From Ecdyonurus torrentis (taxonomy: Eukaryota > Arthropoda > Insecta > Ephemeroptera > Heptageniidae), in NCBI GenBank assembly GCA_949318235.1, contig OX439130.1, positions 40,625,260 to 40,689,259 on the forward strand: a DNA stretch of 64,000 bases. Reading direction: 5' to 3'. Shown here piece by piece: positions 41,528-55,508 of the stretch. The notes under the pieces were generated by a model that worked only from the letters and a program-made list of their open reading frames with translations, searched no databases and was not told where the DNA came from. The position numbers and the translations under genes are program-made. Position 1 is the first letter of the stretch; every line of letters begins with the position of its first letter.

Positions 41528-42419
41528 CAGGGCCGGCTTGGCATAAGGCCTTAGTCCGGGAACCCGGACCGGGCCTTTGCTTTTGCGGGCCTTTTATTTT
41601 GGGGGAAAAAAAGAGAAAGAGAGAAAAAATATAGAAAGAAAAATAGAAAGAAAAAAAAAAAAATGAAAAGAAAAGGAAGTGTAACATTGATTTGAAAAGA
41701 TTCGCACATTTTATTTTAATTTTTTTATTTATGCTTTTGTTTTTAATAAAAGAAAGATTAGCGTTGTTCCCTGAAATTGTCACTTTTAGTAATGTAATTT
41801 TTAAACCTGTCGTATTTTTGTTTCTTCCCTTTGCTTCTTGTATATTATTATATTTTTGAAAGCTTTTAAATTTAATATTAAATTTTTTTAAACGATTTAA
41901 GCCCCACGCGCGCTGAATTCAATGGCTCACATCAGCATTATTCCTCCTTTTTTATAATATGTGTACAATATTGTAGCTGCAATATAAACCGGTTCGAGCT
42001 CCCACCCGGGCCAAATCTTAGGGTACCCTTAAAAGAAATTAAACAAAAATGTACCTGGGGTTTGAGCTTTTAGCTCAAGAACGAGCCAGCTCCAGTTCAA
42101 CCCATGAAAGACTCGTGCAAATTTCTTTAGAATTTTAAAGTTTTTATTATTATTATTATTTTTAATTTATAATTTATGACTTTTGACTTAAATAACAATC
42201 ATTATTTTTGTATACAATGAAAAGCGGACTTTTTTTGCTATAGGTTCGAGAGATCATTTTTGAATATCTGCTCAAACATCCAGTTTTAACAAGTTGTAGC
42301 TCATTTTTTGGATTTAAGATTTCAAGCATAACTCGGGCTTAAAGTTAACCGTTCTAAAAATAATTAAACTTTTCATAGCTCTAATTATAAACTTACATAA
42401 TATATTATACGTTCTTGCT

Positions 42420-42454
<35 letters not shown>

Positions 42455-42831
42455 TTGTTGTTGTTGTTGTTTTTTTTTTGTTGTTTTTTTCACTTTTTTA
42501 TTTGCATTTTTTTATCTCAATAATTTCTAACATAAACACATAAAAGTATTTCTTTACTTTAATGAAGAAGTATCTTTTTCTTCTATTATTTATCCATTTT
42601 TGTTCTCTAAATTTTTAAAGCTTGCTAAGGAATAATTTTAATTTCTCTGGAAGAGTGAAACAATAAAAATTTAGTTCAGAGTTAACCAAAAATCCACGTG
42701 CCACGTCCCCTTTTAAACAAATTTTCGCCTGCGGCATAAACTGGGGGGCTGGCGCCCCCCAGACCCCTCGTTGGGATGCGGCCCTTTTTTTTCTCCCGGA
42801 CCGCGGGCTTTTAGCTCCCAAGCCGGCCCTG
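41528..42831. mobile_element. Non-autonomous hAT-superfamily element (1304 bp)
   Basis: The left end reads CAGGGCCGGCTTGG and the right end is its inverse, CCAAGCCGGCCCTG, allowing minor differences. The flanking 8 bases are identical on both sides: ATTGTTTC at 41520-41527 and at 42832-42839. An 8-base target duplication together with a CAGGG terminus is diagnostic for hAT transposons. Both ends are GC-rich (CCCGGACCGGGCC inside the left, GGGGGGCGCCAGCCCCCC inside the right), unlike the AT-rich core, which holds a 33-base poly-T and a (GTT)n tract near 42421-42483. No transposase frame survives, so it must have been moved by a related enzyme. It sits inside the long-armed element and is therefore younger. 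Confidence 0.88.
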
Positions 42832-42839
42832 ATTGTTTC
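42832..42839. repeat. Target site duplication, right copy
   Basis: ATTGTTTC directly after the hAT-type end. The perfect match indicates that insertion is not very ancient relative to local mutation. Confidence 0.88.
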
Positions 42840-43051
42840 TATCCTCAAACAATTTATAGTATTAAAAAATATTTTAAATGTTACAAATAATAAAGAAATG
42901 ACAAGTTTTTGCTCGAAAATTCTTCCGTCAACAAAGGCTTATGGTTCACTTTAAAAACTGTGATGTGTGCACCAGCAGGCTACTCTCAAACGTGCCAGGT
43001 AATGCTGGTGGGCTCGAGATACTGGCCTTCACGTGTATCGCACGCGGCCTT

Positions 43052-43660
43052 CTTTACAGCGTTGCAATACTTACCTCTCATTTCTCTCTTTTTTACAACA
43101 CTTTTTCATAAATAATACATAAAAATACATTTAATTATTTTACCAACTTGCATTGGAAATATTCAAATAAAAGTTGATATGCCATTGCAGCAATAGTTTT
43201 AGATGAACTTTTAAAAAGCGAATTTAAAGTGCGACATTTTGAAGCAAAGTTATTCTTGTTCTTCTGTAAATATTTTGCAATCGCAAATTATCGCTTATTT
43301 TATAACAATTTTTAAATTTAAAAATCATAGTCATAATCTGTATAATTTTTTATACCTTTAGTAGAAATGAAAAATTTTTCGCATGAAAATCCCACTATCT
43401 ACGGACTTCGTAAGTTGAACTTCGCGGAGAAACATTGAAAAAAACACGATTTTTGGTATTAAACAACCAGTTAAAAAATAAATATAACTTCTTCTTTTCG
43501 CAAAATTATACTGTCAAAAAGATAAATTAACAAGCTTTGCAAAAATGTATAGCAAAATTTTTTGGCATAAGAAATCTTATAGTTATTAGCGTTTGAAAAA
43601 AAGGTTCTCGTAACTCGCTGCTGCCAAGGTACGAGGTTACTATTTGATTTTCTCGATATA
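43052..43660 (-). repeat. Right long terminal inverted repeat
   Basis: Right arm of the long-armed element, inverted relative to the left arm. The minus-strand reading contains GAGGTAAGTATTGCAACGCTG at the inner end, a good donor-like sequence but without a pyrimidine tract before it. The two minus-strand frames around 43527-43933 are not credible genes. Confidence 0.7.
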
Positions 43661-44586
43661 TAATATTATATACACGATAGGAAACTTTTGAGTGTTGTAA
43701 ATATTTCAATATTGGATGAGTAAATGTAAATATTTTGTTTTCTCAATAAATTTAATTAAGAAATAAGTTGAACTTTGATATTTTATCTCTATAAAAAATT
43801 TGTAATTTAATGAAAGAGTTTGTAAATTTCTTGAACTTGTTACCGTATACGTGGAAAAAAATTTATTAAATGCTAGCCAGATTTCATAGAAACATAATTT
43901 ACAATATAATAAGTGTTCATAATTATGCTGCACACCATAATAACATTTATGCTATAGATGACATAAATGCAGTATAAATTACATAGTTTCTTTTATTTAT
44001 TTACGTACTGTACACGGGAAAAATGTAATTATATTGATTCAACTATGATGTCAGGCAAAGTAGCTTTTAACTATTATACTAAAGTAAAATTTAAAAATAT
44101 ATAAATTACAAGCGAAATTTATTTATTTATTTTTAACACAGTAACTCTTGAAACGCACAACAACATGGTATTTTGTTTCAAACGTGTACTAACTGTTCGT
44201 ACAGCATAATTTATGATTTATTTTTTATTTTACCAATAACTATTTATATGCATTGAATGCATGGTAATAGATGATAATATTTTGGTAATCTCGTTTTGAA
44301 TATTCAGTTTTTAACTATATGATATTTTTATGACATTTTCAATGTGATCAAATTGTTTTAAATAATGAAAATATAGCAAAAACCGTATCAAATTTCTAAT
44401 TGATTTTATGTACAGTATGTCTATTTGAGTAACTGCTATTAAAGTATTAGATTATAAAATACTAATAATTTCAATGTTGTTGTTTTAAAATAGTTCATAT
44501 TCTGCTAAAAACTAAATAACCTTAAACCATAAATATGCGTTATAAATGCCATAGCCACCATTAATATAATTACAATTAGTGCCCAT

Positions 44587-44719
<133 letters not shown>

Positions 44720-45694
44720 ACTTTTTTTTATAATATACATAATATAATACACTTATATTATTAATATAAAGTATATAAATACATGTTTTTATTACGTTCA
44801 TACGCCAAGAAAGTTATATCATTTATTATTTTTGTGTTTAAATTTGAAAGTCACATATAGTAAAAAAATAAAATAATGATGTTTCTTTTCTGTATGTTAA
44901 GATTAATGAGATGACAAAGTTGGTAAAGACAAACGTTATAGAAAACAAACTCATCCTTATCGTTGTCCTCATACTTTTTTTTTCTCTCTCTCTCTCTCAA
45001 ACAATTTATGTGTGTCTAAAAGTAGGCAAAAGTTAGGTGACTTTTCTCTGCCAATTTCTAAACTTATATGTGATTTTATTGAAGCTGAAGTAACGTTTGA
45101 ACTTTACCTTAATTTTGTTTATGTCTGGTTAGAATTGACAAGTAATTATGTTTAATTATACGTTTTATTGTTTAAAAATAATTAACTTTTTTAATGAATA
45201 CAAATAAATTCTATTTTCTAAAATATATTATGTTTTTAATTTTAACAACAATAAATATAGTTTGAATTAAAAAAAAAAAATACCCCAACAATTTTTTTTT
45301 TTTCAATATCAGTACAGGTTAAACATTTTTGTTGCAGTTCCAAACATTGCATGATAATACAATTAAACACTTCTTTTTTACTAGGCAGACTTAGAATATT
45401 ACTTATTCTCATATCAATAACATCTTTGTCTATAGTTATAACAAAATTTTATACCTCTGATTGGACTATCCTTTTAACAATCAACCAATCAAAAATCTTA
45501 TTAAGAATATCAGACTTTCCTAATATGTAATTTTCATATTAAAATTTTAAGTCTTACATACACTTTATCAGTGAAATACAGTATAAAAGGCCTTAGAATA
45601 TTTTAGTATGTCTTTTAAAATTTGGTCGGTCGTACGTGTATTTAAGTATTCTCTTTTTAGTTGTGAATTTTTGAGAAGTAATGGTATAAAGCTT

Positions 45695-45697
<3 letters not shown>

Positions 45698-45770
<73 letters not shown>
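45698..45770. repeat. (GA)n microsatellite
   Basis: Uninterrupted GA tract of about 72 bases. Confidence 0.98.
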
Positions 45771-45774
<4 letters not shown>

Positions 45775-46019
45775 AACTGTCAAAGCTAAATTTTCAATAC
45801 TTGAAATTTCTTTTCCGTCACTATTTTATTAAGGTGAATACATGGTTAGGATTTTTGCACCGCTACATATAAGTATAAAGATTTGAAGTTCAAAATTTGT
45901 GTACAAACGGTGTTATTAAAAACTATATTGCCGTATGGAAATATCAACCATTTATATGATGTAATACGTTACTTTCCGTCTTCCGTAGGAATGGGTTGTA
46001 TTACTATCTGTAAAAGGCG

Positions 46020-46052
<33 letters not shown>

Positions 46053-47349
46053 GTGCCTGTGCATGGATTAGTTTTATAGTGTCAAGAGTACACTGTGTTT
46101 TTATTTTATATTTCATTTAAGTAATAAACAACAACATTTAAACAGCTTAAATATTAATAATAAATCCGTGAAACAGATTCCTGTACAAAAAAATTTAAGA
46201 TTACGTAGCAGACTTTTTTTCTATGTCGGCTTGAAATTTAAAAATTGCCATATAAATTCACCTTTAACTTTTTTTTTTCTTGTAGCGTGACGTTTTCCAC
46301 TTTCCAACACTTCCTTATTGAGTATTAAATTAGAGACACTTCAATATTATTTAATATAAAAACGCATCTCTCTTATTTCTATCTGTTAATATATATCTTG
46401 ACTTGCTACCCTAAATTCAATTTATAAGTATTAAATTATTAATCAATTTTGAAAGAATAAAATGCAATTTTATCAATTTTGTATGACAGATTTGAGCACT
46501 TTTATTAACTTGTCTTTCTCAATTTATCATAAAAAACTTCTTTTTTTTTTCTTCCTTTATTCATTTTAAAGATTTTTATCACTTATTGATTAAATTTATA
46601 TTAGTCTTTATATAAAAAAATATATACTAAAGTGAAAATGAGCTATCAAATTTATTCAAATGTCAAAAGTAAGAAAGTATAAGCGTGAGAAATCATCAAA
46701 ATGAAGCTCAAATTTATGATGCATTATTCAATTTGAAGAAATTAATGCAGAAAGTAAGAATTAGAAGTTATAGTTCAGTGCATAAATTATGATTTATTGG
46801 TGAATATTGAAAATTTTACTGGCTAAATATTATGGATACTTTGTTGCATTAACATATATAATGTAGCAATATAATTACGAAACTTATCTTCTTGAAAATG
46901 GCCTATTTTTAAGTGCTATACTGTATGAATTTAATTAATTTTTGCTTACTAAATTGTAAACAAACAGTAAAGCAAAATACAGATAAAAACGGATGATGAA
47001 AATTTCCCATGCAGTATAATAAATTACATAATGCATCTTGTGTACATAATTATGATTTCTCTCCTTCTTATATAATAATACAATACCTTATAACATTCTT
47101 TTCTCTCTTAAAATATATTGATTATTAAAATATTTTTTAATTAAAGGAAATTCTAATTAAAAATTTTCTTATACAATACTTCATATTGTTTGCTTGCATA
47201 ATTATGTTTAGTTCATGCTGGGTATTCTTTTCTCCACAATTACTAATGTAAAGTATTGATTGAAAATTTTCTTTTCAACTTAACGAATAAAATTCAAGCT
47301 TTTAATGAGTATTTTTAATGTTTACTCTTAAGGTCATGAAATTCGTAAT

Positions 47350-47393
<44 letters not shown>

Positions 47394-48284
47394 TCTTAAA
47401 AAATACGTTAAAAAAAATACTATAAGTGTAATATAGATTAAAATAAATTGTCAGAAATCATATCTGCCAGCTGGTGATTAGAGCTGGCATACTAATTGAT
47501 TTTTTTTTTTTGAAAGTTCAATTTGGTGCTTTAAAAGCTTATAGATGTAAAAATATTTTACTCTGTTGGAAGTTTTCATACATTATTGTATGAAACTCAA
47601 CGTGCTTTCAGTATTTTTCAAATGTGTAATATAACACATAAAAAGTATAATATTTTCTACAATAAAAATCTGAGCAATGGTGTTAATGTGATTGTGTCTG
47701 AAAAAGTTTTAAAACTAAAAAATAATAATAACAAATGCCACAGTTTTTACCAGACATAGTTTTTATTATTATTATTATTATTACTTTAAATCTACAACTA
47801 ATCGGGATTGTGCTCAGTAAGAATAAAAAAAAAAGTTCATATAGAAGTATCATTGACACTTGTGTTAACGAAGTATAGGGGAAAAGAGGGGGGGGGGGGG
47901 CTTTGTCTACGATCATTAGTACGATATCTAACTATGTATTCATTGAAGTTTATTTTTATTCCCAATATTATTTTATATACATTACGTAGGTTCACTCGCT
48001 CATTACCGTTACAAAGCATTAGAGATAGGGGAGAAGAATAGTAATGATCATTGTTTGTTTTTTTCTTTCATTCTATTCTTTGTCTGATGTTAGTTCCAAT
48101 TATAATAAATTATTAAATTTAAATCTATACTATTAATCTGTAAATAATGTAATCCTTTTTATTTTATTTTTTTTTTATTTGAGACAAGGTTTACGTAATG
48201 AATTAAGCTAGTTATTTGTAATATAACAGTACCATGGTATGCAGAACTTCAATGGTCAAGTTTTCTATATATTTATAAACTATA

Positions 48285-48498
<214 letters not shown>

Positions 48499-49251
48499 CT
48501 AAAATAGTAGTTACGCACAACAATACTATTTTCAGTAATAGCAATATAACTCAAAATAATTAATCAAATATAATTATAATGCTTAAAAATAATCACAATT
48601 ACTATAACGTACATAATATAAAATTTTAATTAAATAATAACCACAACACAGTACTAAAATTAGTTTTCTTGCTATCATGGTATATATGAGTTTGGAAAGT
48701 ATGTGTAAATTTGTAGTTAATGAAGCTTGTTTTGTAGTTTAAACTCTAGAGATTGTGAGGCTTGTCATGATGAGGCTCATCTGCATATATCTCCGTGTAA
48801 TAACCAGATCATTGGGGAACTTATCATAGTCTTGTGGGCGTTCATATATTTAGCACAGACTACATAGTTTGGTGCGGGCGTACACAATAATTATTAACTG
48901 CTACGGAGACTTATACATATAAAGTAGCAAAAGTGGGTGGGGAAATAAAAGTAAAAAATATTATGAAATAATAAAAGCGAAATATTATTATTATTATATA
49001 TATTTTTTTTTAATTTCAATTTTATTCTTCCCTTTAAATATTGGTATAGTTATCATATCGGTGTATAGATAATTTTATCAAAATTTTGTCTTGATTTTCA
49101 TGTATTTCCTATCTAGTAAACTATTTAATTTTTGAAGTCACGTTTTTCTTTTTTGTTCTAAAATATTTGTGATGTAGTTCATGTAAAATTTTATGTGTTC
49201 TCTTTGTTTTATTAATAAAATCTTATTGATTTGTTTTCTGTTCTGTTCTAG

Positions 49252-49295
49252 GTAAGCATTGCAGGCAAAGTTATAGAGCAAGTTACAATTTTTCG
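49252..49295 (+). ncRNA. Candidate recursive-splicing mini-exon 2 (44 nt)
   Basis: A very good 3' splice site (TTATTGAT as a possible branch region, then TTGTTTTCTGTTCTGTTCTAG) is fused to GTAAGCATTGCAGG. A second donor, TTTTTCG|GTGAGTTTTG, follows after 44 bases. This is the same order as at 18638: strong acceptor, immediate GTAAGC donor, then a GTGAG donor. The two 'exons' are otherwise unrelated in sequence, so the shared layout is not due to duplication. Forty-four bases shift the frame alone; with the 52-base unit the sum is 96, and the joined pair is open in one frame, so a frame-neutral pair of ordinary cassette exons is a real alternative. The strand is plus. Confidence 0.5.
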
Positions 49296-50168
49296 GTGAG
49301 TTTTGAATAAAAGTTTATGCGTAACATTCTATTCATAAAGTGAAAATCTTTAACTGAAATATAGCTTTGATGAATGAATACAGTACTTTGGTAACGTAAA
49401 AAGTGTTTATATATTTAATCTCATATATATAATTACCAATAAATACAAATTATATTTCCTAAAAATTGAAAAGCAATTTAAAAAGAGTTCTTTTAACTTT
49501 ACGTGATATTTCTAAAGCTTATAGCTATAAGGTGACAAGACTTAAATCTTGAAAGTACTTTTTAGTGAACTTACTCGTGTAGTTCAAATGTTCTTGTAAA
49601 GAGGTATTGATGGAGGTATAAAGTGAGTTTTACACTTAATTAAATGAGAAATTTTGTCAAAGGTTAATAATATAATACTGTATATAAAAAAAATCAATGT
49701 ATTATAGGATCGATATATGTGATCAGAAACCCATGTAATCGAAACCAATCGTGACAATGATTGAGAAGGTAAACGTGACATCAACGTGACATGAACTTTA
49801 ATTAATTCGTGACTTTAATGTAATATTCTCTACACGAAAATATTCACATGTAATTCAAAATCACACTCAATTAATTGCTTTTCATGGTTGTAATTAAAAT
49901 TGAACAATTTAGAAGCAATATATTTATTATCAAATTTTAATTAATATTATATATAATTATGTAAAATGTGTATATAATATGTTACACAATGTTTCAAAAT
50001 AAACAAAACATTATTATTTATTAAAGTTTATATTATGTAATGATAAAAACTTGTATAATGTCAAGTAAATTTTGTATGGAGCAACAAGAATAATGATGAA
50101 TTATTTCTTTACTTTAATTATTTATAGTGATACTGGACGTCAAGTTAGTTTTAACTACAACTTTATAA

Positions 50169-50171
<3 letters not shown>

Positions 50172-50252
<81 letters not shown>
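50172..50252. repeat. (GA)n microsatellite
   Basis: GA tract of about 80 bases with a GG slip near 50234. Confidence 0.97.
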
Positions 50253-51294
50253 GTAATGAGAGCAACAGAGAGTTTGCTTTAATCGGAAGATTTAAGCATG
50301 GCAGGTGTTTTCTAATAATACTATACCCACTCTGGTGTAAAGAATAAAGCCCACCGTTACCGGAACCACATGATAAAGTGTTGCTTTTATCTGTTTGCTT
50401 TATTTTTCGGTCTCATTCTCTCTCTAGAGAGATAGTACCATGTAAACATAAGTTTTACCTTCATGTCCAGTAAATTTTATAAAAATGTACCGAATCCAAA
50501 TAAAAAAGCTGCCTTGAGAGTATCGTACACTTAGATTTCGTACATATGACCCAAATTTTTATGCCACTCGGGGTCAGGTACTTGTCACGTACAAACGATT
50601 ATGATTATATTATTTGGCTATTTAAATTCAGCGTGTGTTTTTCTTATAAGAATAACATTCCACATTTAGCGCGAGTTTTTGAATCGTAAAATATATTATC
50701 ATAATCGTGTGTACATTTTTGTGTTGGATAAGTGCTAGTCAAAGTGCAAAAAATGCGCAATTATTTTTGCATCGTTTTGTACTAGAAATGTAAACTGCAA
50801 CTACTGTTCATTTACCTAGCAAGTGCATAACCTACATGTCAAGTGTATAGGACGTGTTTTTATCCTATTGTCAGACACCGTATAAACGCAACAGTAGTTT
50901 TAAAGAAGTATATTTTCAGAACATTGTGTTTGCAGGAGTTACGATTGCATTATGGTATTTAGATGAAAAAAATAAATTATACTTATAAATATGGACACAT
51001 ATTTAAATGTTTAAAGTAGTAATTTGTGTTTTTAATCTATTTCCCCAAGTCATTGTGGATCTTAAACTCCAAAATAAAACACAATTAAAACTATTATTAT
51101 TTTAAATGAATAAATATAATAAAAATCGTTAGAACCGTAAACAACAAATATTGTATCATCTTGTACATTGTATGTGTACCGTAATAACGATTTTCACCCA
51201 AGCTAAGTGAGATACGTTGGTGTTATTATTTTCCCATGAGGCATGTGCTAGGTAAACATAAACAATACCACCTCTCAGTGTGATTCCGTACCCT

Positions 51295-51295
<1 letters not shown>

Positions 51296-51381
<86 letters not shown>
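51296..51381. repeat. (GA)n microsatellite
   Basis: Uninterrupted GA tract of about 85 bases, followed by ATCATACAG. Confidence 0.97.
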
Positions 51382-51382
<1 letters not shown>

Positions 51383-53014
51383 CATACAGTATTACACACA
51401 CGAGAATTGCAATTAAAATGTCGACCAAACTAGGGGGCGTGGCTGTTCATAACTCATCTATATGGCAACTCATCTAAGCAAATAATGTCAATATATTGTA
51501 ATGATAATCAATTTATATATTATATTAAAATAAATTTAATATTAGATGTGACATTTAATTAATAGCCTTAATAATATATTGTAGGTTCATTTAAACTGTA
51601 TGTATGTATAGTATTTCTGTCGAGAGTTTGGATTTTTTTTTTTTAGAAATATTGTTCTAATTATAGCATTATAGAAAAAGTCACCTATAATAATAAATGT
51701 ACTGTTCTTTTATAATAATATTCAAGTTTTAAAGTAAAAGTTTATTATTGTTTTAAAATTAAAAAATTGTACAGTTACTAAATGGAAATACATCACTGGA
51801 AATTTTATTTTCAACTTGCTACATTAAGAATATTATTAAGACCACCATAAAAACATTTTTAAACACTTAAAGAAATTAAAAATGTGATTTTTTTTTATCA
51901 TTATTGAAACAAAAATTTGACAAAACTGTATATTTTTTTATGGTATTGGGAATTAAAATAATACCTTAGAGCTATATATTTAAAATCATAAAATTTGCAT
52001 GGAAATATCTATTTTTAAAAATATATAAAAATTGAATGTTCGTTTTTCTTTTTTTAGTCACTTGAGATTATAAAGTTTAAAATTTTCAACCAGACACAAG
52101 AGATTGCTATTTCAATATATATTTTTTCAAACAATTAAAGCACATTTTTGGGGAATTATATTTTTTATAAAATTCTGGTGTGTTGTAATTTACGAGTTTC
52201 CTCAAACAAAAACCAAAATAACAATTTTATTAAGAAATTCAGATTCTTACGTATGTACAGATTTTTTTTTTCTTTTTATAAGATACTTTATTCCAATAAC
52301 ATCTTCATTTTAATGACAAAAAATATTTCATCATCGCTTTTTAAATATTTTCTCTTTAGTATATTTATACTGAAAATAAAATTATTAAAAGAAATAAAAA
52401 TGTAATAATTTTACAATATTACTGAAACACTTCTACCTTTCTGTCTGGGTGCTTTTGTGTCTACAATTTCTCTGTAAAATTCATTAAAAATAATTATAAT
52501 GTTTACATTGCTTAAGCAGTAACGTTATGTAATATTATTTCAAGCATATATAATGTTCCACATAAAGCTAATTCGACAACGCTCTACTCGTTACGACATT
52601 TTTTCAACTATATATTTTTCCTTTTAAAGTTTAAAGTTTTATACTAGAGATTATGAATTATAAGTATAAGGGAAAGAAACAACGTAAAGAGTAATTAATT
52701 TTAAGTTTATAAAATAAAAATTAAGGCATACATTATTATTTTTGGTACGCAATTTAGTAATAACAAGATTTTTTATTGTATTTTTCATAAAAATATCTGT
52801 TTAAAATGTAGTAATTTGATTTAGTTTTTTAATGATAAATTATTATAATTATCATATGTTTACTAATGGACCTTTTTAAAAACATTCTCATAAAGTAAAA
52901 GAAGTTTATATGGTTGCATTAATTTCTACTTATTCATGTAAAAACTGCAAAGTACATAAAAAATGTATCAAGACAACGTAGGGATAAAAATTGGCTGTGG
53001 AAAGTAACCCCACT

Positions 53015-53019
<5 letters not shown>

Positions 53020-53055
<36 letters not shown>
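53020..53055. repeat. Poly-T, about 36 bases
   Basis: Long homopolymer without an adjacent recognisable retroelement. Confidence 0.95.
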
Positions 53056-53056
<1 letters not shown>

Positions 53057-53766
53057 AGATTTAAAAAATGTCCCAATTTTTTCTATCCAAATTTTGTTTT
53101 TAAATCAAACAACAAAAATGATAATTAATTAATATTTGTATATATAAAAATATTTATGTAATACAAATAAAATTCTATATTTAAAAGTTAATTAATACCA
53201 ATATAAATGAACTAAATGGGTATTTTTTTTACGTATTTTATTGGTATGAAGCTTTATTAATTAACTTAATTAATAAAATTTGCTACATTTATTCATCATA
53301 TTATAATAAAAAAGGTAAAAGTTCAAAATTAAAAAAGAAAAGGTTATATTTTATGGTAGAATACACTGAAATTTAAAGTATTATTCTCTAAAGACTGTTA
53401 TTATTATTATTTTTTCTTTGTTTGAAAATATGAAATGGTTCACGAGAATACAAACTTGTTCCTCTGTTTTAACTGAGAAAGCTTAGGTAAGCAGACATGC
53501 CAATCAGAACAAAACTAACTTTGAAGAAACATATTTTCTTTACTTCTTCTTTCTTTTTTTCTATCCAATTTTCAACTTGGGCAGTTTGATATACATACCT
53601 GTAGGCTTAGAGATATTCACGATCAAAGACATACGTTAAAATTTTTTTTCCATAAAATATTAATATATCATCTTCAGCTACTTATAAGTTGCGACTATTG
53701 TTTTATTATTTTTCTTCTTACTTGTTAATTTGTATAGTATTAAATTCAAACACAATACAAACGAAA

Positions 53767-53770
<4 letters not shown>

Positions 53771-53800
<30 letters not shown>
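53771..53800. repeat. (GA)n microsatellite
   Basis: GA tract of about 29 bases with an AAAG lead-in. Confidence 0.95.
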
Positions 53801-54366
53801 TATAGAAATTGAACCGAAGCACATTTTCATACCTTTTTACAGGATTGCAAGCAAGAAAAAAATGCAAATAAGTAATTTTTTACTATCTTGGAAACCATTA
53901 ATGAAAAAAATAAAAATAAAATAACACGAAAACCACGAAAAAGGAAGGGAGGAAGATAAAAAAGTTCATTGCTAATCATTATTTGTTAATTCAAAACTAA
54001 ATTTTGTTGTGTTTGTATTTTTGCCCCCTGTAGTATTGAGTTTGCTGCAGCCTGCTGCACTTACATACCCCAACGGTTGCATAAGCTACAGGATATATAT
54101 CAAACGGTTATTTATAACTATTGGCAGCACTTAATGAAAATTTGTATCTTGATTTTTTTTCTTCAAGCCCTTAACGATCTCTATATCGTCAAGGATAATA
54201 TTTTTCTATACCTTTTTGTTCCCCTTCTTTTTACTCAACTATTTTAACAAAGAGTGAAAAACATTTTATACATAGAAAAACAATGTAAATTACCCTCTAG
54301 TCTTGATTTTAACAAACAACAACAAGAAAAAAAAAACGTTTCAGCAAAGAGAATTGCTTTCTGTCT

Positions 54367-54368
54367 TT

Positions 54369-54392
<24 letters not shown>
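54367..54392. repeat. (CT)n microsatellite
   Basis: CT tract of about 26 bases running into ATATATATG. Confidence 0.95.
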
Positions 54393-54400
<8 letters not shown>

Positions 54401-55415
54401 GTATACACATTTCATTTTAAAGTCATAAAAACAATGAAACTTTGTAAAATTATGACAACTTAAACATGAAGATAATGTTTTGTTTTGTTTTTTAATTCTG
54501 TTTAATTTGTTTTTATTATTCTTATTATTATTTAATAGTTTTTACTTGTTTCTACCGGTTGCACATGCAATGCAGAAAACTGCATATTTCTGATCGGTGA
54601 ATGGTACAAAAACAATTGTTGCAACCCGTGGATGCAACGCTTAACTTGTGAAATGTTAAAATAATAATAATAGTAGCTTTTCTAATCAAAGGTATCGGTT
54701 GGTATTTTTAATTAAATTTATTTCATATGGGGTATATATATTTTTTTACATTATTTTAAATTACATAAGCCGTCACATTATAAGCCGTCACATTCATATA
54801 GGCATTGTGTGTTGAAAAAAAAAACTAAAATCATTAGCTTAATTAATGTATTTAATTAAACAATTTTAACAAAATACATTTCTTGTATTTTAATTTAATT
54901 TTAAAGGTTATAAAAGAAATAAGGATAATCCTGTTAAAAGTAATAATTAAAATTTCTAATTAATTTAGAGTGAAATTAAATTAAATTTTATTCGACCTCA
55001 GTACTGTATACAAAGAAAATTAATAAAAAAAAAAACTGACTTTTTATTATATACGACCAACACGTATTTTTATTTTCAGCTAGCAACGGAAGAGAGAGCA
55101 AGATAAAAAAAAATTGTCTCGATATAGAAAAAAAAAAAAAATTGAATTGTTTTGTCAACATTAAACTTTTTTACTCAGTTTTGCGTAATGCAAAAGTTAT
55201 AAAAGAAAATTCCTCTCTTCTTCTTTGTTTTTTGAACTTTTTATTTTAACTTATATTTTTCATTAATTTTTACAAAGCAGTAGAATAATAATAAAAAGTT
55301 TATATTAAATAAAAAATATTTTAAATGAGACATTTTATGCATGATTTGCGTTATGATAAAGGCAATTCTCAAATGTGAGGCCAGCAAAACATTATTTTTA
55401 TTAATATATACAGTA

Positions 55416-55418
55416 TAT

Positions 55419-55503
<85 letters not shown>
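55416..55503. repeat. (TA)n array
   Basis: TA array of about 86 bases, preceded by interrupted TA-rich sequence from about 55404. Confidence 0.97.

Positions 55504-55508
<5 letters not shown>

Larger units (their letters stand above)
39778..43660. mobile_element. Old DNA element with about 600-base terminal inverted repeats
   Basis: The left arm 39778-40384 and right arm 43052-43660 are inverted copies over about 600 bases. The outer ends read TATATCGAGAAAATCAAAT on the left and its complement on the right. The match can be followed inward through several shared blocks, such as ACCAAAAA with CGTGTTTTTTTC, AGTCCGTAG, AGGTATAAAAAATTAT, TATTGCTGCAA and AGGTAAGTR..GC.RCGCTGTAA. By eye the arms are roughly 70-80 percent alike, so the element is old. 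No transposase frame remains. A hAT-type element and a hairpin MITE lie inside. Long-armed foldback-like elements fit this form; an inverted segmental duplication is the alternative. Confidence 0.7.

Noticed and set aside
41980..42130. GGTTCGAGCTCCCACC as a tRNA B-box and SINE head
   Set aside because: No matching A-box at the right distance, no cloverleaf and no tail. It lies within the hAT-type element and is better seen as part of its core.
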